Source: Nageia nagi (Eukaryota; Pinophyta). Taken from it: DNA of 64,000 nucleotides. The stretch covers positions 11,656,001 to 11,720,000 of the forward strand of contig JBITNC010000001.1 of the NCBI GenBank assembly GCA_050084985.1, given 5' to 3'. This document shows positions 1-11,275 of this stretch, in pieces (position 1 is the stretch's first letter; each line of letters starts with the position of its first letter). The notes below the pieces were generated by a model, which worked only from the letters and a program-made list of their open reading frames with translations, was not told the origin of the DNA and did no database searches. The translations under genes were made by a program, and so were the position numbers.

Positions 1-141
1 ACTTGGGTAAGAGTCCCAATGCCAGTTAGGCCTCAGTAATTTCAAGCCTTAATGTATTACCTGAGAGCCTTTCCTCCGGATCTCTCTCTGCAAATCCAAA
101 ATTTCAGAGTAAATACTTTCCCATAGGTCTATAGATAAGTA

Positions 142-747
142 GTGTATGCTGAATCCTATCTTATTGCAGTTGGAAAATTGCCAAGTCATATGCCAATGCC
201 TTATTTTCCAATAACAACCCAACAGCAAATTTTGAGACCTCAAGCAATTAGTTTAGCTCCACCACTGGCCAGTATCCCCACCCCTATCCAACAGTGGCCA
301 TTAACCTTGCCGGTCCCTAGAGCTCCCTTGGCCTTACCAACCCCTCATCAGCCTAATATGAATCAAGGGGTAGCTTCATTGACAGAGATTCAGGAACTCC
401 AAAATTTGTGTAGAAATATGGCAAACTGGATTACCATGCTAAGCAGACAAAGTGATGCAAGAAGATATCCTTATCTTGCTGTAGAAAAGGCTCAGAATGT
501 GTTGAATGATGATGTAAGCCAAGCTTCCTCTTCAGGGTCAGCCTCTAGTTTGTGTTTGGCCTGCAATGATGCTCACGAACAAACCACATGTCCTATTTAT
601 CAATATCAAGAATATTTATCAAGAAGTGGGGGCATTCCTCCGCCTGGTGTAGCTGACGGCATAAGCCGAGATGTGAACCTGAGGAATTTTGCACCAGCGG
701 GTATAGGAGGTTTTGCTATGGAAATAAGATCAAGGAAAAACCCCTAG
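142..747 (+). pseudogene. gag-like ORF of a degenerate LTR retrotransposon
   Basis: An open frame of about 200 codons encodes a proline- and glutamine-rich N-terminal part followed by a cysteine/histidine cluster (C-x2-C-x3-H-x4-C, around residue 138) that resembles a retroviral-type zinc knuckle with one residue missing. The reading frame is open further upstream to the window edge, so the true start may lie outside. About 110 bp downstream is an integrase-like tail, which suggests an internally deleted element in which gag and the end of pol were brought together. The product would be a nucleic-acid-binding capsid-type protein. Assignment to gag rests on the knuckle and the context only. 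A degraded host protein is possible. Confidence 0.4.
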
Positions 748-857
748 TCTCTGGTATTCCAAAAGAAAAGTTGAACCCCAAAAGAGCTCCAAAATCAATC
801 ATATCAAGACCTTTGGAGAAGAAATGAAATAGTAAATGGTGGTTCGACGGTCGAAAA

Positions 858-1010
858 TCAACTCTGGATACTTTCAGAGAAGGAGATTTGGCATTGAAAT
901 GGGATGAGGACATTGCTCTTTAAAAAAAAAAAAAATTTCGAATCCATGTGGTTCCGGACCCTATGTAGTAGTGAAATGCTTTGGTATTATTTTTGGTATT
1001 TTTTTTTTTT
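858..1010 (+). pseudogene. integrase C-terminal remnant (LTR retrotransposon)
   Basis: Reading across a frame change at a run of 14 A, the translation contains GDLALKWDED and then GPYVVVKCFG. These resemble the region after the catalytic core of plant gypsy integrases, where a GDLVLKWD-like stretch precedes a GPYVV box. The intervening protease, reverse transcriptase and integrase core are absent between the gag-like ORF and this point. Evidence is short motifs only. Confidence 0.35.
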
Positions 1011-1189
1011 TAGACTGGGTTCTAAATTCCTCTTTCATAAAGGTGAAATTTTCCCTTAGAGGTCGCCATAATGTATATTCATACATATAAACTCTTTATT
1101 AAAGCCTCGGTGTACTGTACTTGCAATCATGAGCTCATTTTAAGATCCCCGGGAGTTTTTCTGGAGCAGATAAAGAAGCTGGAGCCTGA

Positions 1190-1960
1190 AAGTTAAGTGT
1201 TCCGGAAGTAAAACATTCTAGAATAAGATGATGATGTCACAGAGGATAAGATAGTCACATTTTGGCAAAAAACTAGGTTCCAGAAATGATGATGTCAGCA
1301 AGGGGTGATTAAAAAACCGGAGTCAGTGAGTAAAACATCCGAAAGCATAGAGATGATGTCAGCGATTCCGGGCCTTAACCCAAAACCAGAGCCCGGAAGT
1401 GATGAGGTTAGCAAGGAATGATCGAAGAAGCTAGAGCCTCGTAAAATAAGTGTTCCAAAAGTAAAGCATTCTGGAATGAAATGATGATGTCGCGGAGTAT
1501 GAGACAGTCACATTTTGGTAAAGACCAGGTTTTGGAAGTGATGAGGTCAGCAAGGGGTGATTAAAAAAGCTGGAGTTAGTAGATTAAACATTCTGAAATG
1601 AAATGATAAAAGCTCAGTTGTTGAAAAAAACCAGGTTCCAGAGAAAATGAGTAGAGCATTCCAGAAGCATAGATATGACGCCACGGGAGAACAATGTTCA
1701 CATTTTTAATGAAATCGAGTCCTGAAGATGATGAGGTTAGCAAGGGAAATCAAAAGGCCCGAAGTCAGTGAGTAAAGCATTCTGGAAATGAAGATGATGA
1801 TGTCACAAAAGAAATGATAAAGCTCAATTATGGAAAAGCCCGGGCCCCAGAAGTGATGAGGTCAGCAAAGAGTGATCAAATAGCCGGAACGAGATGAACA
1901 GAGCATTCCAGAATGTAGAGATGAGGCCAGCAAAAGGTCAGATCACAGTTGTCAAGAAGC
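1190..1960 (+). repeat. diverged tandem repeats, about 115-180 bp units
   Basis: The phrase gatgaggtcagcaaggggtga recurs with variation near 1288, 1400, 1538, 1728 and 1855. It alternates with attctggaa/attccagaa, atgatgtca and gtcacatttt phrases. This makes roughly five imperfect units. The same phrases occur once per copia LTR, for example 33655-33760 read in reverse. Confidence 0.6.
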
Positions 1961-2454
1961 GTATCATCTACAATCTTGCCCATTTTTGTAATATTCTGCC
2001 AAGTGGCATATGTAGGTAATATCAGTTAAAAGAAGGCTAGAATCTTTAAGCCGTTTTGTAAACGTTTCTATTCTGCAAATCTTGTAACTGCTATTACTGC
2101 AGTATAAGTATATGAAAATAAAGTGGAAGAAGGGTTGGAAGCCTAGTATTGCTCTTTACATTTGTTCTCAAAGACCTGTAGTTTTTTATCAGTAATATGA
2201 TACCATCTTGACCTTTCTTGTCTAGCACTCGTAATTGTCATTCTTAATTTGGTTACATCGTGGCAGCTTGGCTTGTTTCCTAAATGATAATTGCAGGTTG
2301 CTAGTATAACTGTGTCTGCTACATGGTAGAGTAAAGCTGGGAAACTATTAGAGAGTGAGAGCTTGTACCGTAGCTGCTACACTAGATTGAGGCCAAGGTT
2401 TCACACACTGTGAAAGCCCGCGCTGAACTAGTGATCCACCTTTGCTTTCTCTCT

Positions 2455-2576
2455 TGTTACCCTAAGCCTTTTGCTTAAATCCCTCGCACTCTATTCCTTT
2501 TATTTCTTTCCTATTACCCTAAACCCTTTTGCTTGAATTCCTCGCACTCTACTCTTTTATTTCCTTTCCTGTTACT
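2455..2576 (+). repeat. 57-bp tandem duplication
   Basis: Two successive units start tgttaccctaag and tattaccctaaac and continue through tcgcactcta to tttccttt; a third unit begins cctgttac. The embedded ccctaaaccc looks telomere-like but occurs once per unit only. Confidence 0.7.
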
Positions 2577-2700
2577 TTCTCTACGCCCAATTGATAAGGA
2601 ACCGGCCTTCTCCGGAGATCAGACTGTCACTATAGTCTGTTCTTGATTTACTTTGGTTAAGATTGTCCACAGTGCATATATTACACAATCTTAATCAACA

Positions 2701-3145
2701 CTATAGATTGAAGTTTATCTATTACAATTTTCAAGGTCTAAGAATAAACAGGTGACATGTGGCACTTTGTACAAATTTGCTCTTCTAAAAAATCCAAAAA
2801 TTAGCACATTTTGGGAAAGTTATAGCCATGTCCTCTTGGAATATTAGAATTTGACAAAATCTATGGAATTGAAAAGAAGACATCTGAGGCTACCATAGGT
2901 AGAATTTTCAGAATCTAAAGGGCTGAAATTTCATATTTACATTAGTTGGAAGGTCAAAAAATAGAACAGTCTCCAAATCTATTTGAACCAACATCCTTAG
3001 AGATGGCTTTTAGGATGGCAAGGAAGGTTGAAAGTAAAAATATGGCAATAGCTGAAGATTCCACATGGGAAGATGAGAAATTTCTACATAAGCATCTATA
3101 ACTACTCAAACATTGAGGACAACATTTTTTTAAAGGAGAGGGGCA
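2701..3145 (+). pseudogene. gypsy internal remnant ending in a polypurine tract
   Basis: Short translated stretches look like plant gypsy sequence: EPTSLEMAFRMARKVESK near 2980-3035 resembles the end of a gag domain, and TWEDEKFLHKH near 3060-3095 resembles the integrase/chromodomain tail. The stretch ends in aaaggagagggg, a polypurine tract directly before the LTR at 3146. The pol core is missing, so this is an internally deleted copy. Several stops are present. Confidence 0.45.
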
Positions 3146-3538
3146 TGTTAGGTCCCTATACTACTCATGTAGCCCATATATTGTTATTATGTGTCCCATA
3201 GAAGCCACTATGGTTATTGTTATTCCCTTACATTATTATGTTATGTCAGCTAGACATTATTATTGTTATGTCGGCTAGTGTCCTTTCATTGTAGTAGCAC
3301 CCCTTGGACTCCTATATATACTAAGGAGGTATTATCATTTGTAATGTTGATTTTTGTGTATTTGATGTGATGTAAAGGAGGTTGCCCCCTGGAAGTGGCT
3401 TATTATAGATTGTGATGTAAAGGAGGTTGCCCCCTTGAAGTGGCTTATTACTGATTTTATCTCTTATTCAAGGCATTGAGCTCTTTCTCTTGTGATTTTA
3501 TGCTATTTTGGGAACTTTGTTCATAACACATTCTTCCC
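3146..3538 (+). repeat. 3' LTR of the deleted gypsy remnant
   Basis: Begins TGTTAGGTCCC immediately after the polypurine tract and ends near tcataaca, giving about 393 bp. It contains a TATA-like tatatatacta at about 3313. No second LTR is seen upstream in the window, so the 5' end of the element was lost or never present. Confidence 0.6.
3366..3455 (+). repeat. 45-bp tandem duplication within the LTR
   Basis: Units 3366-3410 and 3411-3455 both start tgtgatgtaaaggaggttgc and end ttattactgat or ttattatagat, with only a few differences. It is a local duplication inside the R/U5 part of the LTR. Confidence 0.9.
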
Positions 3539-3793
3539 TCAGCAAAAACACTCACACTTCCATGACTTGGAAGCAATAACAACCTCACAAATCTAAACTT
3601 ATTTTTACTTATTATGATCAAAATTATTCTAATCAGCTGTAGTCCATGGTAACTAGCCTCAACTATAATTTGTTGTTATATTATTTAAATAATCATCATT
3701 GTTTAGTTTGTTTTGTTATATTACACTTAATTCCATTTGCTATTTCATCCATAAACCATCTTAAATAATAAAAATATTCATGGTGGTCATATG
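3539..3793. other. AT-rich spacer, nothing recognised
   Basis: Between the LTR end and the start of Copia A. No open frame, motif or repeat that I can assign. Confidence 0.5.
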
Positions 3794-4038
3794 TGCTAGG
3801 AAAAATAACTCCATGATAAAAAAGCATTATATTAGGTTAGAATGATGCCTTAATACATAAGAAGATTGACTCTTCACATGCACCTTCTTGGGTGACCTTT
3901 GAGATACAATGTAACAATTCATCTTCTCCTAGAAATGATACTTATAATTCTAGCACACACAAAGCTAAACATTTACTATAGTAAGTAACTACTACTATAT
4001 TATATTTATCATAATCCCTAAGGATTAGGTGTATAACA
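3794..4038 (-). repeat. Copia A 3' LTR
   Basis: Matches 9444-9694 throughout, including the run of ctactactatattatattta and cctaaggattaggtgt. Its right end, aaca, abuts the polypurine tract, so this is the 3' LTR of a minus-strand element (element start TGTTATACACC). Confidence 0.85.
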
Positions 4039-4049
4039 TTGCCCCCCTT

Positions 4050-4640
4050 AATCCAAAGGGTTATTGGTAAGTCCAAGCATCATCCTAAACTTCTCAAACT
4101 TTTCTCTTCCAAGTACCTTGGTGAAGATGTCTACTGTTTGTTCATTTGTGGAATAATATTTCAACTAAATTATCTTGACCTATACATGATGTCGAATCAA
4201 GTGATGCTTCATGTTGATATACTTTTTTTTATTATGAAACTTTGGATTCTTAGCCAATTGAATTGTAGAAATATTATCAATCAAAAGTGGAGTTAGATGC
4301 ACCTATTTTTTTTCCAAATATTCTAGTATCTTCCTAAGCCACACAATCTCCTTTGTTTCCTCTTCAATAGCCACATACTCTACCTCTGTAATGGAATTTT
4401 CTCGAATGTATTTTTTTCATGATCTCCAAGAGATAGCTATTAATCCAAGACTCATGGCATATCCTAAAATCAAAACTCCATTTTCTTTTTCATCATGAAA
4501 GTTTCAATCTATATATCCAATCAATTTGAAATCTCCTACCATGGAATACTTGAGCTCTAATTCCTATGTTCCCTTCAAATATCTAACAATTCTTGTTGCA
4601 TTCCAATTCCCTTCACATAGATTTTACATAAACTAAGAAA
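4050..4640 (-). pseudogene. Copia A RNase H remnant
   Basis: Minus-strand translation in shifting frames gives TEVEYVAIEEETKEIVWL, resembling the copia RNase H signature (T/AEAEY-A), and near the end TNEQTVDIFTK, resembling the C-terminal ADIFTK box. Several stops and frame changes interrupt it. It lies between the reverse transcriptase remnant and the polypurine tract, the expected place for RNase H in copia pol. Confidence 0.65.
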
Positions 4641-5593
4641 GAATTCCAACCATAAATGAGATGTATGGTCTAGTTGTGGTTAGATATATGAGACTTCCCA
4701 CAAGTTTTCTATACTTTATTACATCCTCAAATGCATTCCCTTCAATGGATTTTAACTTCAAATTTTGTTCCATTGGAGTGGAAAGAATATTACCATCCAA
4801 TATACTTTCTTTGGGAAATGAAAATGTACCTTGGTTTTTTTGTCACTTTAAATCCCAAGTAGTAATGAAGATGTCCCATATCTATCATTTCAAAACCTCT
4901 CTTCAAATCTTGTTTCACAGATGCTGTAACTTTTATTGTTCCTTATTATCAAAAGATCTTCTACATACACCATAAGATATACAATATTTTTGCCAACTTT
5001 TTTGACAAACAAAGTTGCATCATCAAGATTAAACTATTCAAATTTTGTCTTCAAGATATGCTTAGTAAGCTTTTCATACCAAGCACTAGAAGCTTATTTT
5101 AGGCCATACAAGGACTTGATGAGCTTACAAACTTTTTGTTCTTGACCCTTCACTATAAATCCTTTTATTTATTTCTTGAACATATTCTCTTTCAAATCAC
5201 TATTCAATATAGCAATGTTTACATACATTTGATGAACTTTCCATCTATGCTAAGTTGATATTGCCAACAAAGAATGAATAGAAACCCATTTCACTATAGG
5301 AGTAAAGGTCTCATCATAGTAAATACCTTCTATGCAAAACCCTTTGCCATAAGCTTGGATTTGTGTTTCTTAAGTATGTTATCTAATATATACTTATTGT
5401 TGTAGAACCACTTGCATCTAATAGGTTTGGTTCCATATGGAGGATCCACCAACTTCCAAGTCCCATTCTTAATGAGATCATCATACTCCTTCTTCATAGC
5501 ATCCTTCCAAATGTCATGAAAAAAAGCTTCTTTAAAGGAAGTTAGCTCACAATTAACATAGAAATTCAATTCATAATCAAATAAATATTCCAT
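4641..5593 (-). pseudogene. Copia A reverse transcriptase remnant
   Basis: The N-terminal half (5330-5593) is open and contains WKDAMKKEYDDLIKNGTWKL and KCKWF-like residues typical of the copia RT entry region. Farther left, other frames give VCKLIKSLYGLK and YLMVYVEDLLI. The catalytic YVDD box therefore reads YVED here, a change expected to impair polymerase activity. Frameshifts separate the blocks, so no functional enzyme can be made. Confidence 0.7.
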
Positions 5594-6209
5594 ATCATCA
5601 ACATCATCACCTAAATTTGAACCCTCTATTGCTCCATCTTCAAGTCTATCTCTATAGGAATTCTTGGTTCCTATCTTTCCAACTTCATCAGGATGAACAC
5701 TCTCAAGTTTTTTGGAGAGTAAATTAGGAATTTTCTATGATGTTTTTGGTTGCTTAATAAGTTAAGAAGGTTCTTCATTCCCTTCAAGACTCAACCTACC
5801 AATCCTATAAATCGCATCATATAAAGGAGCTATTGGAACTGATGAAGAGGAAGAATTTTGTTATGGTGGAGGAGGTGCTTATACTAGTACAACATGTGCT
5901 ACTACTGGATTAGGCACTCATAAAATAGCCATAATTGGTATAGATTACAAAGATTGATCCAATATAAGGATCCCCCCTCATGAATTAGAATCTTAAAATA
6001 AACTTCAAAGAAATGCTTTCCATGGGTAAACCTATCAAGGTGATCAAGTTACCTCTGAATAATCAAGTCAATATTGGAACATTCTAGAAAATGATATCCC
6101 TTGTAAAGAGGAACTTTTTGTTTACCTCATCATAAATCTTATAAGCCTTGGTAGTATTTGAGTAACCCAAAAAAATATATTACCAACTCCTGGCACAAAG
6201 TTTGCTTCT

Positions 6210-6737
6210 TTATTCCTTAGGGACTACATAATAATAGGTGGAACAAAAAACCTTAATATGTTGAACTAAAGGAACATGGCCAAACCATATTTCATACAAA
6301 TTCTTATTGTTAAGAGCATGATATGGACATTTATTTATGACATACACTCCATAAAGAATTGCATCACCCCAAAACATCATTTTCACATTCTTGAAGAACA
6401 ACATTGCCTAAGTCATATTCAACAAGGTTCTATTCATCCTCTCAACTACACCATTCTATTCTATATTGTAGGTAAAAATGGTTTGACACTTGGTTCCATG
6501 ATGACTATGATAGGTTTTGAATTCAACTAATGTGTATTCACCCCCATTATCAAAATGAAGTGTGCCAATATGAGTGTGAGCTTCTTTCTCAATCATCAAA
6601 TGAAATTGCTTAAACTTTTCAAAACATTCAAACTTGTTCTTCAACAAATACACCCAACACATCCTAGTGTAATCATCTATGAGAGTCATGATATATTTGT
6701 TTCCAACAGCAAAAGGGATAGTTAATGGTCCACACAA
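6210..6737 (-). pseudogene. Copia A integrase core remnant
   Basis: Two overlapping open blocks cover the integrase core. 6456-6737 contains YIMTLIDDYTRMCWVYLL and FDNGGEYT, where the second catalytic aspartate sits in a D-N-G-G-E context. 6210-6404 contains AILYGVYVINKCP and YEIWFGHVP, from after the catalytic glutamate. The frame is shifted between them, around the expected glutamate. It would join element cDNA to the host chromosome if intact. Confidence 0.75.
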
Positions 6738-6862
6738 ATCAAAGTGAATGAGTTCTATTTTTCTATATGATCTAAATTTTAAATAAGGAAAATGTTATTT
6801 GTTCTACTTTCCTAGGAGACATGCTTCACAAGGTTCTATGTTCCTCATAATAGTAGGAAATC

Positions 6863-7093
6863 CTAAAAAACTCTCTTTTTCAACAATTGAAGATAATCAA
6901 AATTAATATGGATAAATCTTTCATGCCATAAAATACTAGATGAGAGAGTACTTTTTTCTTGATGTGTGAGGTAGGTAAAATTCCTTGATTTAACATAACT
7001 CCCATGGTTATTCAATATCTTCTCATCCTCCCCACCAGTCATCACCACCTTGTTATCAAAAGACCTCCTTATCTCCATTATGCTATTGAACAT
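6863..7093 (-). pseudogene. Copia A GAG-pre-integrase domain remnant
   Basis: Open block with LWHERFIHINFDYLQLLKK, which matches the LWH-R-GH zinc-binding box that precedes copia integrase, although the usual GH has become FIH. It follows the protease remnant at about 7283-7350 in the element direction. Confidence 0.65.
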
Positions 7094-7282
7094 ACAAATT
7101 GAGTTTCCTTATTGATGAATTGGCATAAGAGATAACAAGTTCATTTGCAATTCAAGAAGGTAGAGTATATTATGAAGAATCATATCTAGAAGGCCTGGTA
7201 ATTTGAGTCTTATAGTACCAATACCCTAAGATTTGATACAAGATCTATAAGCAAAGTATATCATACCATTAATGTTGGTATT

Positions 7283-7350
7283 CATCTCTTCAAATAAGTC
7301 CCATTGAAAAGACATATGACATGTTACACCAGTATCAAGTAACCATGCAT
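7283..7350 (-). pseudogene. Copia A protease active-site remnant
   Basis: Minus-strand translation contains WLLDTGVTCHMS, a copia aspartic-protease box (usually LDSGAT-HM) with the catalytic aspartate still present. The surrounding frame is broken. Confidence 0.6.
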
Positions 7351-7632
7351 CCTCCCAAGATGCAAATGAAGTATTACACAAATTTTCTATTATAGTGTTA
7401 CAATAAGCTAAAACACGATGATTGAAATTAGTATTCTTACTCTTTTTATACTCCTATTTTTCATTCCTTTATTTGATCTTGTCCCATGGAGTGTGATAGG
7501 TATTAGCTTCATAGCCTCATCTGTCACATCTTGTACAATGGATATTTTCCTCTCATCATGATCACCTTGATTAGATATTCCCTCCATACCTCTATGATTC
7601 CTCCTACCATGACCATGGTTGCTACTCTCACC

Positions 7633-8160
7633 TTAAAAAGAGTCATATGTAACATTCTTTCCCTTTTGACCAATACATAATGTATCTAAAGTAGGATCGC
7701 TATATTTCTTACCAAATACCTTCACACATTTCACAATCTTATCCACTAGAGCATAAAATGTGAGAGACTTTATGTTACCACTAGGTTGCAAGTATTCAAG
7801 ATAATTTGGATATGTTAGGTTAAAAAGTTTCAATTTTAATTGCATTAATTCCAATTTTGAATGGGAGTCAAACAAGTCTTTGAGTTTATTCAATGCATTC
7901 CATGCATCATCTATGGAGCTAATATGGCAATTAACCTCCTCACTAATTGAAAATGCAATTAAAGCATATGCCTTACTATTTTTCATGTTCCAAACTACAA
8001 GCTCCTTGGTATTAGTTAGTTTAGTAGGTTGGTTATCACCATCATAAATACCAACCCAAAAATAATTGAAAATAAAGGTATGCTTAATTTTTTTAGACCA
8101 CTCTGGCCAATTTTCTTTACCAGTTAACACAATTCCAATAATTCTCACAAGTGAATGCAT
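7633..8160 (-). pseudogene. Copia A gag (UBN2-type) remnant
   Basis: A 175-codon open block starts at an ATG (8160) and carries LTGKENWPEWSKKIKHTF near the start, as in copia gag, then AWNALNKLKDLFDSHSKLELMQLKLKL, the W-x-L-x2-L-x3-F core of UBN2-type gag. The zinc knuckle region just downstream (near 7530) reads C-T-R-C with an in-frame stop, so capsid function is lost. The gag frame is the best preserved part of this element. Confidence 0.75.
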
Positions 8161-9430
8161 TTTTCAATAAAACTTCAATATCTCAAAATTTTTAAATTTT
8201 AAGTGATCTTTTCCCAAAAAATAAGTTTACACAAATTTTGTATTTTTATTAAAATTTATAAATTTTCAAGGTCTAAAAACCTCTCAAAGTGTAGCCATCA
8301 AAATTTTGGATCTAATGAAAAATAAGTGAAGAAGTCATGGCCAAAATACTTTTCAAAGTTCAAAAAACACCTTACAATGCTAATTGGGAATAATAATTGA
8401 GGAAAAATATTGATTATGTAGGTAGGCTGATTTGGCATTGATGTGGTAGTGTGCTAACATGACAAGTTGATGTTTTGTAGGCTGAGTTGGTAGTTGATAT
8501 GGTGCTAAGGTGGTAAGTGACATAGCAGTTGATTAGATAGGTTACATGGCTATGATTGGTTAGCTAATAGAAACATCACATGGTAGATAAATGGTCAAAG
8601 AAATGAAATGATGTGATAGATTTCTAAGTGTACAAATGGCACACAAGCTACAAATATGGAGAAATGAGCATGTTTGGGGTGCAAAATGATTAGTAGCAGG
8701 GACTCCATGTGGACATGTTAGGAAGTAAGAGGCACATGGTCAACTAGTGAAAATGATACGTAGGGCCCAAAATAACTTGGGAAGCTAGGAACATAATGTC
8801 AAGGCTAGGGAGTCAAGGTGAAGGGCTCTATATGGTCAGGGTAGCATGGGGAGCTGATTTCCAAGGCATATGACCAGTGGGATGCTAGAGTCTAGTTAGT
8901 GAGGCACAATGGAGAGAGTGGATGGATGGAGTGGTGGGCACATGTGAATAGGGGATGGTGGTGGAACTAGGGGGACAACAAGTTATGAGTTTGGATGGTT
9001 AGGTGGGTCAAACTTAATAAATAGTAAGATAGGTCATGGTTTAATGTGTAGAAGATTGCAACATGGGTCAACCAATTTTATTTTCATAGTTCATGTGGCC
9101 CACAAACTCAAAAACCACCTCAGGAACTGAATGAGCTCCATAGTTTACAATGCATGTATTTTCTATAAAATTACTTTAAAAAATCATAAATCAAACTTCA
9201 AAACCACTCCTCATAGGCTAAAACCTTCAAAAAAGCATAAATTTACCATTTTTGCTCCAAAATAGGTTATGTTATATATCAAAATAATCATAATGATAAG
9301 AGGAATCCAAATATGATCTTATATATGGATTTTGAGAGATAATTTGCAAAAAGTGTAGGATAAATATTTCAAAAAAATGTTGGATAGAGTCACTCTTTTA
9401 TTTTCATGGAGTTAGAGTTTTAATCTCATA
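8161..9430 (-). other. Copia A 5' untranslated leader
   Basis: About 1.27 kb between the primer site and gag without a coding frame. It contains short repeats built on gtggtag/gttgatatggt (about 8425-8560). No function can be assigned; long leaders are known in some copia lineages. Confidence 0.5.
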
Positions 9431-9442
9431 GTTCTGATACCA
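9431..9442 (-). promoter_or_regulatory. Copia A primer binding site
   Basis: The reverse complement reads TGGTATCAGAAC, nearly matching the initiator tRNA-Met site (TGGTATCAGAGC) and lying directly beside the right LTR. It fixes the minus-strand polarity of the element. Confidence 0.8.
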
Positions 9443-9443
9443 A

Positions 9444-9694
9444 TGCCAAGCTAGATAACTCCAAGATCAAAAAGCATTGTATTAGGTTAGAATAATGCCT
9501 TAATACATAAGAAGATTAACTCTTCACATTCACCTTCTTGGGTAACCCTTAAGATACAATGTAACTCTTCATATTCTCCTACAAATGACACTTAGAATTC
9601 TAGCACACACAAAGCTACAAATTTACTAAATATAGTAAGTAACTACTACTATATTATATTTACCATAATCCCTAAGGATTAGGTGTCTAATAAT
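9444..9694 (-). repeat. Copia A 5' LTR
   Basis: Partner of 3794-4038. It starts tgccaagctagataactcc after the primer site and ends near ggtgtctaata. The outer edge is mutated, so the end is uncertain by a few bases. Confidence 0.8.
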
Positions 9695-10439
9695 ATTGTT
9701 ACAACCTCTATACTTTTAGTAAAAAAAATAATGAACATAAGATAATCACATACATTATAGCTACTATAATGTTTGCTACAAGTTTCTAAATACAATATAA
9801 ACCTCCACGATTGGATAGATTATTTCCTATAGATGCAAAACCCCTTTTGCTTCAAAAATGAGCATCTAGCAACCATTTTTGTAATTGTTACAAAAAAATG
9901 ATAGTAAAAAATGCTAAAAAACAAATAGAGGGCTAATCATACTTCATTTATCCTATCATAAATTACTAGAACAAATAGAGGGATAATCACACTTCATTTA
10001 TCCTCTTCACATTATACTTTAGGCTAATCACACTTAGTTTATCCTCTACACATTTTGACATTTTTAGTGGCCAAAAAGCTTTCCTAATGCTCAATAAAGT
10101 GTGGGATAATCAAACTTAATTTATCCTACATATTATTTATTATAAATATGCTATATTTTTACCCTTGAAAAAGGTTTATGATACCTAAATAACCTATTTG
10201 ATGCTCAACTAACATTTTTCATGCCTAACAAGCATTTTTGACCTATTTTAGTAAATCACTTCATTTTATGGGAAAGTTTTCAACAAAGGTAGGCATGCAT
10301 ATACTCGTTGGAATGATTATTTAGATTAGTATTCAATAAATAAGTAATAAAATTAATTTGAATATTATAGTGAAATTTATATCTCTCCAAAGATGAATGA
10401 CACTTTTTTTATAAAAAAACCTTATTGACACAACTCCAC
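9695..10439. other. AT-rich spacer with degenerate short repeats
   Basis: No coding sequence seen. The phrase ggctaatcacacttcatttatcct recurs in varied form near 9931, 9971, 10021 and 10104, an old tandem repeat of irregular 40-80 bp spacing. Confidence 0.5.
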
Positions 10440-10860
10440 TTTGCATTGTTGGACATCACGTTTCATTGTTAGCCTTGATCCTACATTTTCATACATCATT
10501 TTTGAACATCATATTTCATTTTTTGCCTTCATACCACATCATTGGATATTATTTTAGGACATCATTTTTCCTTATCGAACTTTATGCAGTATTATTAAAC
10601 AACATTGTCAAACATCATCTTTCATTATCGGCCTTCACCTTCCATTGTTGAACATCATATTTCATTATCAAAATTCATCCTACATTATTAGACATCATAT
10701 TTAATTTTGTTCTATTTAACTATTATGCTACATTTTATTCTGAATATATACCTAGTCTACTACTTTTTATTCTGAATACATGTTCTGCTATAATTTGTTA
10801 TGTTTAACTATTTTGCTATAATTTATTTTGTTTAATTATTTTGCTACTATATTTTATTTT
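10440..10860 (+). repeat. two adjacent degenerate tandem repeats
   Basis: 10440-10720 repeats a unit like gacatcatatttcattatc followed by ggccttcatcctacattgtt. 10725-10860 repeats tttgttctatttaactattttgctataatttatt-like units about 35 bp long. Both are strongly diverged. The 61-codon frame at 10466 is a by-product of the repeats. Confidence 0.6.
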
Positions 10861-10934
10861 GTATTCTCCTTATGTTAACAAAAATAATAATTTTACTCAA
10901 CAAGCAGTTGATCTCCTTATACTTTTTATATTTT

Positions 10935-11275
10935 TTCTTCTTTAAACTTCAGGAAGGGACTAGTTTTGTTTGTTCTTTATTCATCTATATTGTCTAATAA
11001 GTCAAACAAGTAATCTAGTTCTTGATCATTAGTAGCTTTATTAAAATTAATAGATTCTTGTGCATATATAAGAATATAAATATTTATACCATGCTCTTCC
11101 TAAGTTAAATTAGGATTTTTTCCATAATTTTATTAATTAAAGCAACAACTTGGTCACCTACATCTCCTAATTTTTCAAATTTAGATATTATTATCTTTAT
11201 CTTGTTGCATACATTTAGGGATTGTACCTATTTTAGGCTACTCAAATATATTTATTAGAGATTCAAAGGCTTATA
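10935..11275 (-). repeat. repeat family R, copy 1, first segment
   Basis: Aligns with 22785-23130 along its length, sharing tttgttctttattc, gatcattagtagcttt, atcatgctcttcctaagtt and ttaggctactcaa. It is cut at about 11275, where the decayed LINE begins, and resumes at about 15720. It has no open frame and looks like non-coding LTR-element sequence. Confidence 0.7.

Larger units (their letters stand above)
1072..2700 (+). repeat. putative long LTR of the left-edge element
   Basis: The block begins tgtatattc just downstream of the integrase-like tail and ends near ttaatcaaca. It contains a diverged tandem repeat (about 1190-1960), a TATA-like and polyadenylation-like stretch (tataagtatatgaaaataaa near 2104-2123) and a 57-bp tandem pair. 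Its left half is clearly related, in opposite orientation, to the U3 part of the 2.2-kb copia LTRs at 31781-49149. No partner LTR or target duplication is visible in the window, so both ends are estimates. Confidence 0.4.
3794..9694 (-). mobile_element. Copia A: old full-length Ty1/copia element
   Basis: Direct repeats of about 245-250 bp at 3794-4038 and 9444-9694 flank a minus-strand interior. The interior carries gag, protease, integrase, reverse transcriptase and RNase H remnants in copia order. Next to the right LTR lies a primer site matching initiator tRNA-Met (reverse complement of gttctgatacca, 9431-9442), and next to the left LTR a polypurine tract (tgcccccc, 4040-4047). The two LTRs differ at many sites and the coding frames carry many stops and shifts, so this is an old insertion. 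I could not find a clear target duplication. Confidence 0.85.

Noticed and set aside
2510-2530. Telomere-like repeat (ccctaaaccc)
   Set aside because: Only one such motif per 57-bp unit and no tandem heptamers, so not interstitial telomeric DNA.
4039-5145. + strand frames of 69-104 codons over Copia A
   Set aside because: Opposite strand to recognisable RT and RNase H motifs; chance frames in AT-rich sequence.
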